From contig NC_134367.1 in the NCBI RefSeq assembly GCF_035582795.1, forward strand, positions 42,311,062 to 42,375,061: a stretch of 64,000 bases of DNA, given 5' to 3'. Positions within the stretch are counted from its first letter, which is position 1, and every line of letters starts with the position of its first letter. The notes under the pieces were generated by a model. It saw only the letters and a list, made by a program, of their open reading frames with translations, was not told the DNA's origin and did not search any database. This DNA is from Mycteria americana. Lineage: Eukaryota; Chordata; Aves; Ciconiiformes; Ciconiidae. Shown here one piece after another: positions 26,109-37,200 of the stretch. Both the position numbers and the translations under genes were made by a program.

Positions 26109-26127
26109 GCATGCCGGGAGGTGTAGT
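26109..26127 (-). promoter_or_regulatory. ZNF143/Staf-type site (reverse)
   Basis: GCATGCCGGGAGGTGTAGT is the reverse complement of ACTACACCTCCCGGCATGC, a second match to the same consensus in opposite orientation, 45 bp from the first. Confidence 0.75.
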
Positions 26128-27035
26128 CTCTCAGGAGCCGCCCCCTCCGCCGGGGATGGCTCCGCTCGGGAGCGGTGCCGATCTCTCCCACTTTCTCACG
26201 GCGCTGGAAGCTGGCGTGTGCAGGGCTTCCCTTGCTGCGTCCTCGTCCTGCCCTCCTCCCCACTTCCCACGGAGTTAACTGCCACTACTGCTGCGGGACT
26301 TGCCTATAGTGGGCCTGGTCAGGGGCCACAGGCCACGGTGCTTGCCCCGAAGCCTTTCAAATCTAGGCCACGGTGTCGGTCAGAGTCCTGGCCGAGGGCG
26401 AGCGCGGGCGGTGACTAACCCAAACAGGTGCTTCAGGCTCAGGAGGAAGGAGGCCGGCATTACGTTAGCATTTCCACGTCACCCTCCCCAACTCCCCTCG
26501 CCGGCCGCAGCCGGCTCACGAAGCCCGAGTGCGGATCTAACGCACGAACGATGCTTCTAGAGGGCTTTGGCAGCGGGCTCGCCGAGAGCAGGAGCCGGAC
26601 TTAAACCTCGGGCTTCCCGGGACAGCCGTCGGAGCTGCCTAACGACCACCCCACCGCAGCAGCGGGGCACGGCCCTCCGCGCCCAACTCGCAGCAGGTGA
26701 GCAAGCCTGTCACTCCTGCCGCTGTGCCCTTCGCCACAGCCCCGGCAGCCTCCTGCGGCCGCTCCTCTCCCCTTTCCACCCGCCGCAGCCTTTACAGGAG
26801 GGCGGGTGGCCGCGGCACCAGGCTGCGTGACCAGCGCGGTCGCCTCCGGGCCGGAGCCCCTCTGCCCGCGAGGCAGGCGAAGGCGGGAGGAGCCCCGCTC
26901 GTCCCGCCCAGAGCTGCGGGGGCAGCGCGGCTTCCCGCGCTCGGGGCCGAGCGGAGGGCGGGGGCCGAGCAGAGGCGGCCGGGCGGCCGAGGCTGAAGCA
27001 GGGGCCGGGCCGGGCCGGGGGTGCGCGGCCGGGAA

Positions 27036-27076
27036 GGGGCGGGGCGGCGGGGCGGGGCGACGGCGGGGGGCGGGGC
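27036..27076 (+). promoter_or_regulatory. GC-box cluster (Sp/KLF type)
   Basis: At least three GGGGCGGGGC-type boxes lie within about 40 bp, directly upstream of the E2F-type site on the CASP8AP2 side. No TATA box is evident. Confidence 0.65.
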
Positions 27077-27098
27077 GCGGCCGCCTCGCGCTCCTCGC

Positions 27099-27109
27099 TT
27101 TGGCGCCAA
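27099..27109. promoter_or_regulatory. Palindromic E2F-type site
   Basis: TTTGGCGCCAA matches the E2F consensus TTTSGCGC and is nearly symmetrical. It follows the GC boxes and fits an S-phase gene such as CASP8AP2. Confidence 0.6.
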
Positions 27110-28471
27110 CTGCTTCGGGCCGGGGGGCGGGCTTTGCCGACGTCGCGGCCGGGGACGTGCCGTGCGTCTGCGGCCGTTGGCTGCCGCGACCGGGAGCCCC
27201 GCCCACTCGGCGCCCGGCCTGCGGGACCAGTGGCGGCGGCGGCGACCTGCGGGGTGTCGCGGGCCCGGGGCGGCGGGCCGCGGCGCGGCGGTTAACCGGT
27301 GGGTGAGGGCCGCGGGCCGTGTCGGCCTGCCGAGCGGGGCCTTCCTTCTCCCTTCCCTTCCGTCCCTTCCCCTTCTCCGCCGGCCCGGCGGGGGGCTCGG
27401 CGCCGCCTCGCCCCGCGCGGGTGCCGCGCCCCTCCCTCACCACCCCTGCACGGATCCCGCTGCCCGGTTCCGCCCGGCCCGGCCTTGCCCACCGCGGGCT
27501 CTCCCGGCGCCCTGCCGGCCCCTCCCCCCGGGTGCAGCCTGCCCGCCCTGGTCCGCTGGCGGTTGCGGGGCGCGGGGTGCCACCCGTGCGGCGGCAGCTG
27601 GGGTGCCGCTCCCGGGCCGCGAAGGGCGGCTCTCCCGCCCTGACCCCGAGAGGTCCTGGGCGCTTCCGCCGTGACAGGAATTGGGGCGGGCGGGAGCCCC
27701 CTCCCGCCCGTGCAGAGAGGGTGAGGCCTGGGGAGTGGGTAAGGGCCGCTGCCTCTGAACTGGCAGGCTGCTGCTCGGCACTAGTCGGTGCCTCTGCTTG
27801 CCCCGGCACCCGAGCTTTTTTCTGTGCTCTTTTCCATGCGGTGGGTGACTTGGTGTTGCAGGCTGCTGCTCTCGCTTCAGAGGTGCTTGTGTATCGGTGC
27901 CACAAGCGTGTGTGCTTGTAAAGTCATTCTGCAATAGCTGTTGTGGCAGATACTGTACATCCTGTGGCCCAGCATCATCCTGTGGCCGAGCCTTGCCAGG
28001 CAAAATGTTTCTTGCCTGCTGCTGCTCGTTGTTGGTTTGGCTGGTGGTGTCAGATAGGGGAAACTTGCTCTTAAATGGTCAACAGAAAAGAAATCAGAAT
28101 TACCAAATCAGATTATTTTAACTGGTTAAGATATACATTCAGATAACCTGTTCACAGAACGTGGTACTCATTTTCATACCAAAATTTCTTTCTAGGATCT
28201 TTATTTGATACACGTGAATAAAAGATAAAGCTGAAGATCTTCTTCAGAATGCTTATTTACAGGACAGATAATTTCTTACTTTTCTTGATAGAGCTCTACA
28301 TTTGTTATCTTGATGTAAGGGTTTTCTCATTCTAGTGTTGGATTTTGTTGAAGAGCAAGGGCCACAGGTAGCTCAGGTGTAACTGGCTTATTTCAAGATA
28401 CTTCTGGTTTGTGATGTTGTTCTGAAATTGTCAATTAATCTGTTGTCTTTCCTCTGATATTTTGCTCGTAG

Positions 28472-31400
28472 ATGGGGAAGCCATAGGGAGTTTGTATCAT
28501 GGCAACAGATGAGAATGGACTGGGACTGTTTGATATCCGCTATGGTGGTAAGATGTGTTAGATTACTTTCTGTTTTGCAGTGAAATAACACAAGCAGTCT
28601 TATGAAAATAAACAGGTCCAAAAATAATGTAGAAAACCAAATGGAAACAATTTAAGTTGGGACAAATACTGATGTGCTTCAACTGTAATTAAATGGCTGT
28701 GGCACAGTATCAGTGTAAGCCATATCGCATTAGTACGTTTGGATTTTAAACCATAACTATGTACTTTGGATTTCTGATATGTTTTGAGGGAATGCCTGGA
28801 ACTGGCCTCTCCCCTGTGTTTTACGGTGTATAATTTAACCTTCACTGTATCTTAATGAAGCACGTATTTCGATGTGTTAGGAGGTTTGTTCCTTTGTTTG
28901 CTATTTGTAAGAGCAAATGTGCTATCATCTGGTGTAGTACCAGCAATCAAGGTACTCTAACATTATTTCCAGCTCCACAGTTGATTGATCTGGCTTATTA
29001 TTTGTGAGATTCCCAGCCTCAGAAGGACTGTGGATATTGATATTTTTCTTTATAGTAATAATATTTGTTGCAGAACCAGAGAGATTCACATAGAGGAGAT
29101 GAGAGTGATAAGACGCATTGGAAAAAGACATGAAGAGAGACTGAGGAGATTTAGATTTAAAAACTTTTACAGAACCAGTTAGTATGTGAATAGATGGCAA
29201 TACTAAAGCAAATTCTTTGAATTATGATACAGACTGTTACAATACTTTCTGTTTAGCCAGAAATGTTTCTTTCAGCAATGCTGGTTTTATCATACCAATT
29301 TTTAAATTTTTGTTTCTGAGTTGTATAACTTTTGTATTCAATGTATTCTAGAAGACAGTTTCAAATTCAGATCAAGTTGACTTAGTTTATAATTTTAAAT
29401 ATTATTTGCACTTAAAGCCATATCCTTTGCTTCCTCCACAGTTCTTGTAATATTTAGGAATTGATCTTACAAGATTGTCTTTGCTCTCTGGTAACTAAAG
29501 ATCTTTTCTCCACAGAAAAGATCCATCTTATTTTATGGGAAAGTTAGAGGTTAGAGTTTACTAAATGTTTACTTTGGCCTTTTTTCGTTTTGGTTTTTTT
29601 TTTTTTTTTTTGGCTTTAGCTGAAGCTTCCCCCTTCAAGGAAGGTGATGAGAGCTCCGTGGATATTTACGATGGCTTGGACAACGGTTTGCCAGTTCCTG
29701 GTAGGTTGATTGTATCTTGCTGCTTGGTTTGCAGCATTATAGCGTCTCTGTGCTTCTTAGGCTGGTTTCGAGTAAAACAACAGTTAGCTTTAAGTTTACA
29801 TTTAGCTGGTGTAACATATGCTTCAGTGAGCTACTTCAAGACATATATGTTACACTGTATAAATACAGCAGAGAATTCTTGAATCTATTACCTGGATGAT
29901 TATAAGATAGTTTTCATGTGATACTGGCTATTTTAAGAGACTTGGGCATATAAAGGGGTGCAGAGAAACCTCAGCTATTCTCTCTATACCTTGATATAGG
30001 ACATTTTACCTTGGAAAAAGCGCCTTTCTTTTGTGGTTTTTAAATAGCTTCAGGACCAGAACCAACAGTCACTAATCACTAAATCCCCAGTGAGAGTTCC
30101 AAAACATACTTTTTGTGTGATACAGTACATTCAGTAGGTCCTTTTAACCTTTTGTTACTTTCTCAATAATTTCACATGCTAATGTAAATTAGTTTCATCT
30201 TTTAACTTCTTTGAAGGTAAGAAAGAAATGGACCCAGCACATGTTCTTTTTTTAGGAGTCTTAGTGTACCGTTCAATGAAATGCTGTTTCTAGTATTTAA
30301 ACAAGTGTTTCTTTACTGACCTTACTACTGTGAGGCCATTGAATTTTTATGGAAGGGCTATACTATATACTACAGACATAAAGCATCTATACACCTGATT
30401 CTCGCTTTCCATTTTGTATTTGTTACAGCATATAAGAGTATTCTCTAAGTCTGTATTTCATATACTGAGATGCATTGTTTAGTAACTGTAAAAGATTCAA
30501 GGAGGAATAATTTAATGCAAAGCAAACATTTTATATAGTGTAGTTCTGAGGGATTTTTTTTTTTTAATTTAAAAAGAGGATTGGTGAGATTTTTGCTATA
30601 TGCAGATACGATGTTATTTGCATGTCATCTTGCATTGTGTTAATAATACTCTTTCCATTATGGTATTGTCCAAAGGATTGAAACACAGCTTTGGTAGCTA
30701 ACAATTTATTTGTCTGCAAATTAATCTGTATTTCAGAGGTTTCATAAGTCGGGTCCTGTCAGTAACGTGTATTTGGTGAACAGAGCACACAGGTTGATTT
30801 GAGAAAAGAGCACCGTTACCTAAATAATTGGGGTGTTTGGGTGTTGGGTTTGGGTTTTTTTAATCCCATTTCTTGGAACTAAAGCAAGGGAGTTTACATT
30901 TGTGAGGGAATATAAAGCAGCAAAGAACATTTATTCAACACAAGCAGCATGATATTCAACCCCATACCAACTCTACAGTAGCTCCATTCCTCCTCCCATT
31001 TCATTCTGATTGACTGATCTGTGTTTGTGAATGTGTAGGTCACTGGCATCTGAGTATCCTTTTTCTCAATAATTTTTTTTCAACTGAAATGTTTCCAAGG
31101 TGAAGTCTGGCCAAAAGCCGGATGAATTGTAGGTTGCACATATTCTAGCTTTCTGCTATCTATTGGCTCTGGAATTGCAGAACCTCAGATCATTGCTAAG
31201 ATGTAGCCCTTCTTGCTTTCTAAATTAGGTAGATTTACTGTGAGTTAGCTTTCCTTTAACTTAAACCAACTTATTAGACAGTCATAAAATGCACCCATCT
31301 TTGTTGTTAGGTGTCCTGTATATCTCTTAATTTTTCTAACACAATGTTTTCAGTTGAACTTTAATTTTCATCCTTACCTTTTATGTCGATGTAAATTGTA

Positions 31401-34277
31401 TCAAGTATTTCCGGTAAAACTAACATAAATGTTGAAATTCAGGATAGGAATTTCTCCAGATGAGGTCATGTGTTTTCCTCAGTGACACAATGCAACCTGG
31501 CTAGAAAAATACCTTTTTCTTTATGTAACTGATTTTCTTTCTACAGACAATTCTGCTCCAAATTCTACACCAGCTGGAAACAGCTTGAATTTATTTGATG
31601 AAATATTAATTGAAGAAGGGACTGCAAAGGAAGCATCCTACAATGAGGTGTGTATTAATGTGAGAAAAATAATTGTGGTGTTTTGGAGGTTTTTTGTTCC
31701 AAATTTTCTTGTGTAAAGTGAAAAAGATGTCAGTATGCCTACATTATTGGAAAAACACTTATTAAAAAGTACTGAAAAAACCTGTTTTTAAATAAGTAAA
31801 AACAAGAGTGTGCTAATAAACTGTTATGTCAACAAGTTTATCAGAATAAGTGAATCTTTCACTGTGACATGGTCTGTTCTCATTTAATGTCCTTTGTGTG
31901 CAGTTCAGGTATGAGCTACATTATGGGAAAATGCGCCATAATTTCCTTCTAGTTAAATAGCTGTTCAGACAACTGATACAAAGCTAGTCTTGACATTTCT
32001 CCCAACAAATTTTACCAGACTAAAGCAGGTAGGTCATGGATTAATCTTATGTGTCATTAAATTTTGTCCTTGAGACTGAAGACAACCATGCAGCAGAAAA
32101 CGGCTTCTAGCAAATCAGAACACTTACGCATGTCGCATCAGCTATCCTCGTCCATAAGGCGCATCTTAACTAACTTGAGCTTTGGAGTAAAAGGGACAGA
32201 CATCCACAGATATAATGCACTATAGCAGAAGCAGGAGCAAAACCTCCAGGAGTCTACTAAGTGATGAAAATGTCACTTTGAAAGTTTGAAAGCGGTGGAC
32301 TGTCAAGCGTGACAATAGCGCAGTTGTCCATTCTTCTGTGAAAGTTTTGTCATCATCTACTTGTAAAGAAGGGCTCGTGCCAAATGTATTTTATTTAATT
32401 TTGTGATGTCAACAGGAGCATGTCCTTTGCAGTCTATTTTTGTGGTCCAGGTTTGTTTGTAGTAACTTTTTGTTGTGTTTTTCGTTATCTGTTTTGTATT
32501 ATATAAAATCTGACAAACAAGTCCTATCTGTAGGGCTCTGAGTACTCATGCTCCTCAATAATTGTGTCTTTAATTTCACAATAATATGGCTTCCTGTTGC
32601 TCTCTAGCCTATTATGGTTGGGCAAGCACACATAGATTTCCTCTTATCTGAGTGTTTGTGATGTTTTAGAGACTTGTACACCTGTTGGAGCATATTGAAG
32701 CTTTTTGTTTTAATATGGCTTTAATATGTTTCTTTTGGAAAAAAACAGAGCTTTGTCATATAAATTACTGTGTTAATTAACTATAAATCTAGAGGAGTAA
32801 CTTTTCTGTGTAATTAAGTCCACTTCTGTGCTGTGAATTCTTCTCTCTTTGACAGTTGCAGGCAGAATATGGAAAATGTCAGCAGCAAATTAAAGAGTTG
32901 ATGAAGAAATTTAAGGAAATACAGGCACAGGTACTGTAGTTCAAAGGGCATCATTGTCAAAATTTATGTAAAGCAAACTGAATATTGCTTTGAGTGAGAG
33001 TTAATTTTATATACTTTCCAGAATTAATCCATTGTGTGGATGGTTTGTAAAGCACCTCTGTAGGTCTTAGGAGCTTGTTCTGCCTAGGATAGTTGCTAGG
33101 ATAGCCTACTGACAAAATCAGTAGGTAAATTCACTTGTTTCACGATGTTGCGTGCAGTAAGACTTTAGTTGCTTAAAAGTATCTTCTATCTCCTTAATTA
33201 GAAAATAAGCATGTCAAATGAATAGTTATCAGAAAGGTATCCGATTCTCTTTTTTTTTAAAAAATAGGTCTTTAATGCACTAGGGAGAGGGTTGCAAAAG
33301 TACCTGAGCTGTCATTAGAACTGGAAGAGGATGTCTGCGTTGCTTTGAGCATAGTGCCATTTTGATAAGGCTGAACTGCTTTTCAACTTGAGCTAGTATC
33401 CCTGTGCTGTGCCATTCTATATAGTTAGATTATCTTGGGCAATTCTGCAACACGCTCGACTGTGTATTACAGATAAGTCCCAAAGGTTCTATGCTTTGAA
33501 ATGGTCACCAGCTTCTGCCCTGTGACACTTCTATATTGTTTTCTGTAAAACTTGTCTACCTTTCTGAGCAGGCTTTGCTGAGGACAATTATTAAAGAAGG
33601 GGCTATCTCTAGGATTGACAGATAGGGTTCTAGAACATCATATCTAGAAATGTTAGAAAGATAGAGCACCCAAAGTTTTGATACCTTGAAAGAAACACAA
33701 TTTCCCTCTTTCTCTGAAAGTGCTTAAAAGCTACATCTCTCATTTGACATAGTGACCAGGAAAGCAATAAATTGAGTAAAAGAATGAAGCAAAGGGGCAG
33801 ATTATGATTTTTTTAGCTCTATGGTGACTGGATTTATGGCATATTTCAGTTTTAATAAATTGTATGCTTAAAACATCTTAAATGATTACCAGGAACACAA
33901 ACAGGAGCATAAACGTGAGTGATGTTTTTTAAAAAAAAAAAAAAAAGGAAAAAAAGAGCTCCTCTGGATCTCAATAATTCTGACTTCTTCTCCAAAACAG
34001 TTTCTGTATGTTCTACTGTCAGTTTGCACATTATGGGACTTTTTTTTAATGGTTGTCTTGCACTGTTTTTCATTACATGTTTGGATACCCAAGCTAATTC
34101 TCTTTTTTTTTTCTCTCTCCCCCCTCTCTCTCGCTCTCTTTTTTGTACATATTTAAAATAGAATGTCATTCTACAGAATGAAAACCAAGCTCTCAAAAAG
34201 AATATTTCAGCACTTATCAAAACAGCAAGAGTGGAAATTAACCGTAAGGATGAAGAGATCAGTAATCTCCATCAAAG
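28472..34277 (+). CDS. CASP8AP2: CASP8AP2 exons 2-6: start and N-terminal coiled coil
   Basis: The acceptor TTGCTCGTAG precedes 27 nt of 5' UTR (28472-28498), then ATG. The protein opens [20 protein letters not shown] and reaches [16 protein letters not shown] and [20 protein letters not shown] (about residues 60-77). Exons 5 and 6 (32856-32930, 34162-34277) encode a heptad-rich segment, about residues 78-141, including [17 protein letters not shown] and [20 protein letters not shown]. In the family this segment self-associates and the region nearby binds Lsm11. Introns between these exons (0.9-2.5 kb) hold only A/T-rich sequence. Confidence 0.94.
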
Positions 34278-37200
34278 GTACAACTAGGCAGTGGAACTGA
34301 AAACATGCTTTTTGTCTGATGATGCTTATACACTTGTAAGAAACTTTTGTGTGTATTTTAAGTAAAACTAATGAAGCAAATCATTACTTAATAAATAATT
34401 GCTTGTGTGGTTTAGTAATGGTACCATCAGAGGAAATATGTATGTATCTTCTTTGCTTGATGAGGTCTTTGGTTTCTAATTAAGAAAACAAGGAGGAATC
34501 CGAAGGGTGACCATTTGCCTGAATTCTTGGTTTGTTTAATCACCCATTCCAGGTGGGTTATCTAACCATCTTGCATGTTTCAAAGCAGATATTATCTTAC
34601 ACAGTTCAGCTTCAGAACTAGTCTATTTTATGGTTTCAGACATAAATTCCAAACAACAAATGAAAATAAAGAGACTATATGTTTTCATAGCAAGATATAA
34701 AAGCCCTGTCTCCATCAGTGGGTGATAGCAGCTAGAGAAGTCTTTGTAATTTCTGTGTACTACTAATCTTACTGCAAGGAGTTGAAAATATTAAAGTATG
34801 GATTGGAGAGTAACTGAGTTTAAGGTTTCTGAAGTGCTTGAGACCAGAGCAGGGGTCCAAGATTCAGGACCCCTAGCTTATCACAAGGTCACCTGCTTGT
34901 CACTTGTGTGACATCAGCCACATCATTGGTTTGTTTGTGTTTCAGTTTGACCATTTGATATTTTCTTGCACCAAAAGGTGTCATAAAGATGAATGTTCAT
35001 TTGATGTTACTGTGCTAGAGGCTATATGCATATTAACGAAGTAATTTTTTTTCTAAATACTGAAAATTGCCACGTATGATCTGATAGAGGTCAAGAGGTT
35101 TTAACATGTGTAACTCTTTCAGTTGATTGTCTTTGACATGATAGCTGTCATTTTCACACCTTTGAATGTAGTATTCTGGATTTTAAATTAAATAGTTCGA
35201 AAAATGTTTTCCTGTTTTGAATACTCACCCTCATTAAAGAGTTTGGAAACTCCGTTGCAATATCTTCTGATGGTAGTTAAAATTTATGAACAAGGTATTT
35301 GATCTAGATATTTTGGAGACATCCATCATGGAAGATTGTGGGGAAAGTGGTACTTTGAGGTCTTCGAAGCATGCCTTGTCTGCTGCATGGTCTATAATAA
35401 ATTAGCTCATCTTAAGCAATCTACGTATCTGTAAAGACTACTTCAAAGTTGTTATCTTTGAGGGATTGTTAGTGCTTATCTCAAAAAAAAAAAAATCAAA
35501 ACAAACTAAAAAAACCAAAAACCCTACTTGGATACAACTACATTCATCACACACATATACAGATTTAATAGCCAGCCTAAAGCACAGGAAAGGGTTTTGG
35601 GTTACAACAGCTGTAGCATTGTTTTAGTTCAACGTTCAGTTCACATCACAATGTCTCATTTTTGGAGTACAGCCAGTTGTATAAGCTGATCGTTACATAT
35701 TTAAATTTACTGTATTGGCCCATAGGAAGTGTTCAGTTTTATAAAGTAAAACCAACCCTATTTTGTATCGGAGGTAAATACAGAATTATTTTACACTTGA
35801 ACTGATTCCTTATAACTGGACACTGAATCAGCATAGAATTTCAGGCCAAAACCGCATGTCTGTGTGTAGCAGCCCCTTTGTCCTTGACTCTCTAAAAAGG
35901 AGCCATAGATTTGGTGTTTGCTGTCATTTGTTGGTATGACTTTTACTTCTGTTTACTTCTGCATCAGTTAGACACAATCATTCTTTTGACATAGTGGAGA
36001 ATATTTAAGAAGGTTGCCATTGCCTTTAACCATGTGATTTTAATGAAATGTTTGGTTGAATATGGCAGAAAAGTGTCTGTCTGGGTTTTTTTGTTGTTGG
36101 TTTTTTTTCTGGTGAGGTAACTTTGAGTTCTATTAGTAATGACTGAGAGTTCAGGCCATGCAGGCTACATGTGCACTTTTAAATTTAATTTTTTTTCTTT
36201 TTATTATGATGACCTTGCAGCAGTAGTATGTGGCCTTGATGAGGCTTGATTATTGTAATTTACTACTTGTTTTCTGTAGCTTGCAGCAAGTTCCAAACAT
36301 GGTAGCTTGTTTGCTTATTGGGTAGAGTAAGCACAGTCACATTATACCTATTCTTTTGGTTACCAGTTTACCAAATCCTGAACTATTGAATTGCTCTTTT
36401 TATTTTTTTAATCACTAATGCTGTAAAGAACACCTTTTTTTTTTCCTAGGGGAAGGCTCTCTTTATTGCTGGACAATGAAATACTAATTTGAATTACTGA
36501 AATTGTTAATTAGACCCAGTACAGTATTTTTCCACAGATCTTGCTTTTTCTTTAGATGAATTTCATTTGGAAAATACCTATACAAATTATATTCTTTTAA
36601 TGTGTGCTAATGGAAATTATTTAACTTCTATTTTTATCCCACATTTTTCTCAACTTGAAGCTGAAAGAAAGTGTGAAAAATTTTTAGAGAGATATGGTTT
36701 CATTGCAATTCGGCTTTAATTATGTTTAAATAAATTTCAGAACTAACATGACTTTTTTTTCTTTTTATAAACAGGCTATCAGAATTTCCCAATCATCGAA
36801 GTAGCTTCACCAGAACATACCTTCCAGGATCAACTAATGGAAGGTGCTCTGAGATGTGTAAAACAAAAGATTCCAAATTCAGACCTTCTGATTTAAGTGA
36901 CAGTATAAAGACAGAGCACAGAATGAAAAATGACTGTTCAAAAGATACATACCACAGTTACTCATCTCATAATACGGACAACGGGAAGTCTAGCTCTGAA
37001 AAGAGAAACACTCCGTATTTACTGAGATACCCTCCTGAAGAGCTCTGCAACGATGGTACTCATACATGTCTACCGAACTATGACCATAGTTCCAACAAGG
37101 ATAACAGAAAGGAAAGAAAAGAAATGAAAAGCAATGAACAGTATAGTAGGGGAAATGTCAACAAATACAAGAGAGAAGTACATCAGAGCACCGGAAACAA

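Larger units (their letters stand above)
25400..27750. promoter_or_regulatory. CpG-island bidirectional promoter, MDN1 / CASP8AP2
   Basis: GC content and CpG density rise abruptly here against the AT-rich flanks. The island spans the MDN1 start codon (25818, minus strand) and the expected non-coding first exon of CASP8AP2, whose coding start is at 28499 on the plus strand. Motifs group in two clusters: ZNF143-like sites and E-boxes near MDN1 (25.9-26.13 kb), and GC boxes plus an E2F-type site (27.03-27.11 kb) nearer CASP8AP2. Large open frames on both strands here follow from few stop codons in GC-rich DNA and are not genes. Transcription starts cannot be placed exactly. Confidence 0.88.

Noticed and set aside
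26601-27905. A 434-codon open frame on the minus strand, with others of 100-270 codons on both strands, in the CpG island
   Set aside because: Stop codons are rare in sequence this GC-rich. The translations are Arg/Pro/Gly/Ala mixtures with no domain, and overlap one another in several frames.
29565-29882. A 105-codon frame around CASP8AP2 exon 3
   Set aside because: Only 29620-29700 is exon by splice sites and phase; the rest is flanking intron.
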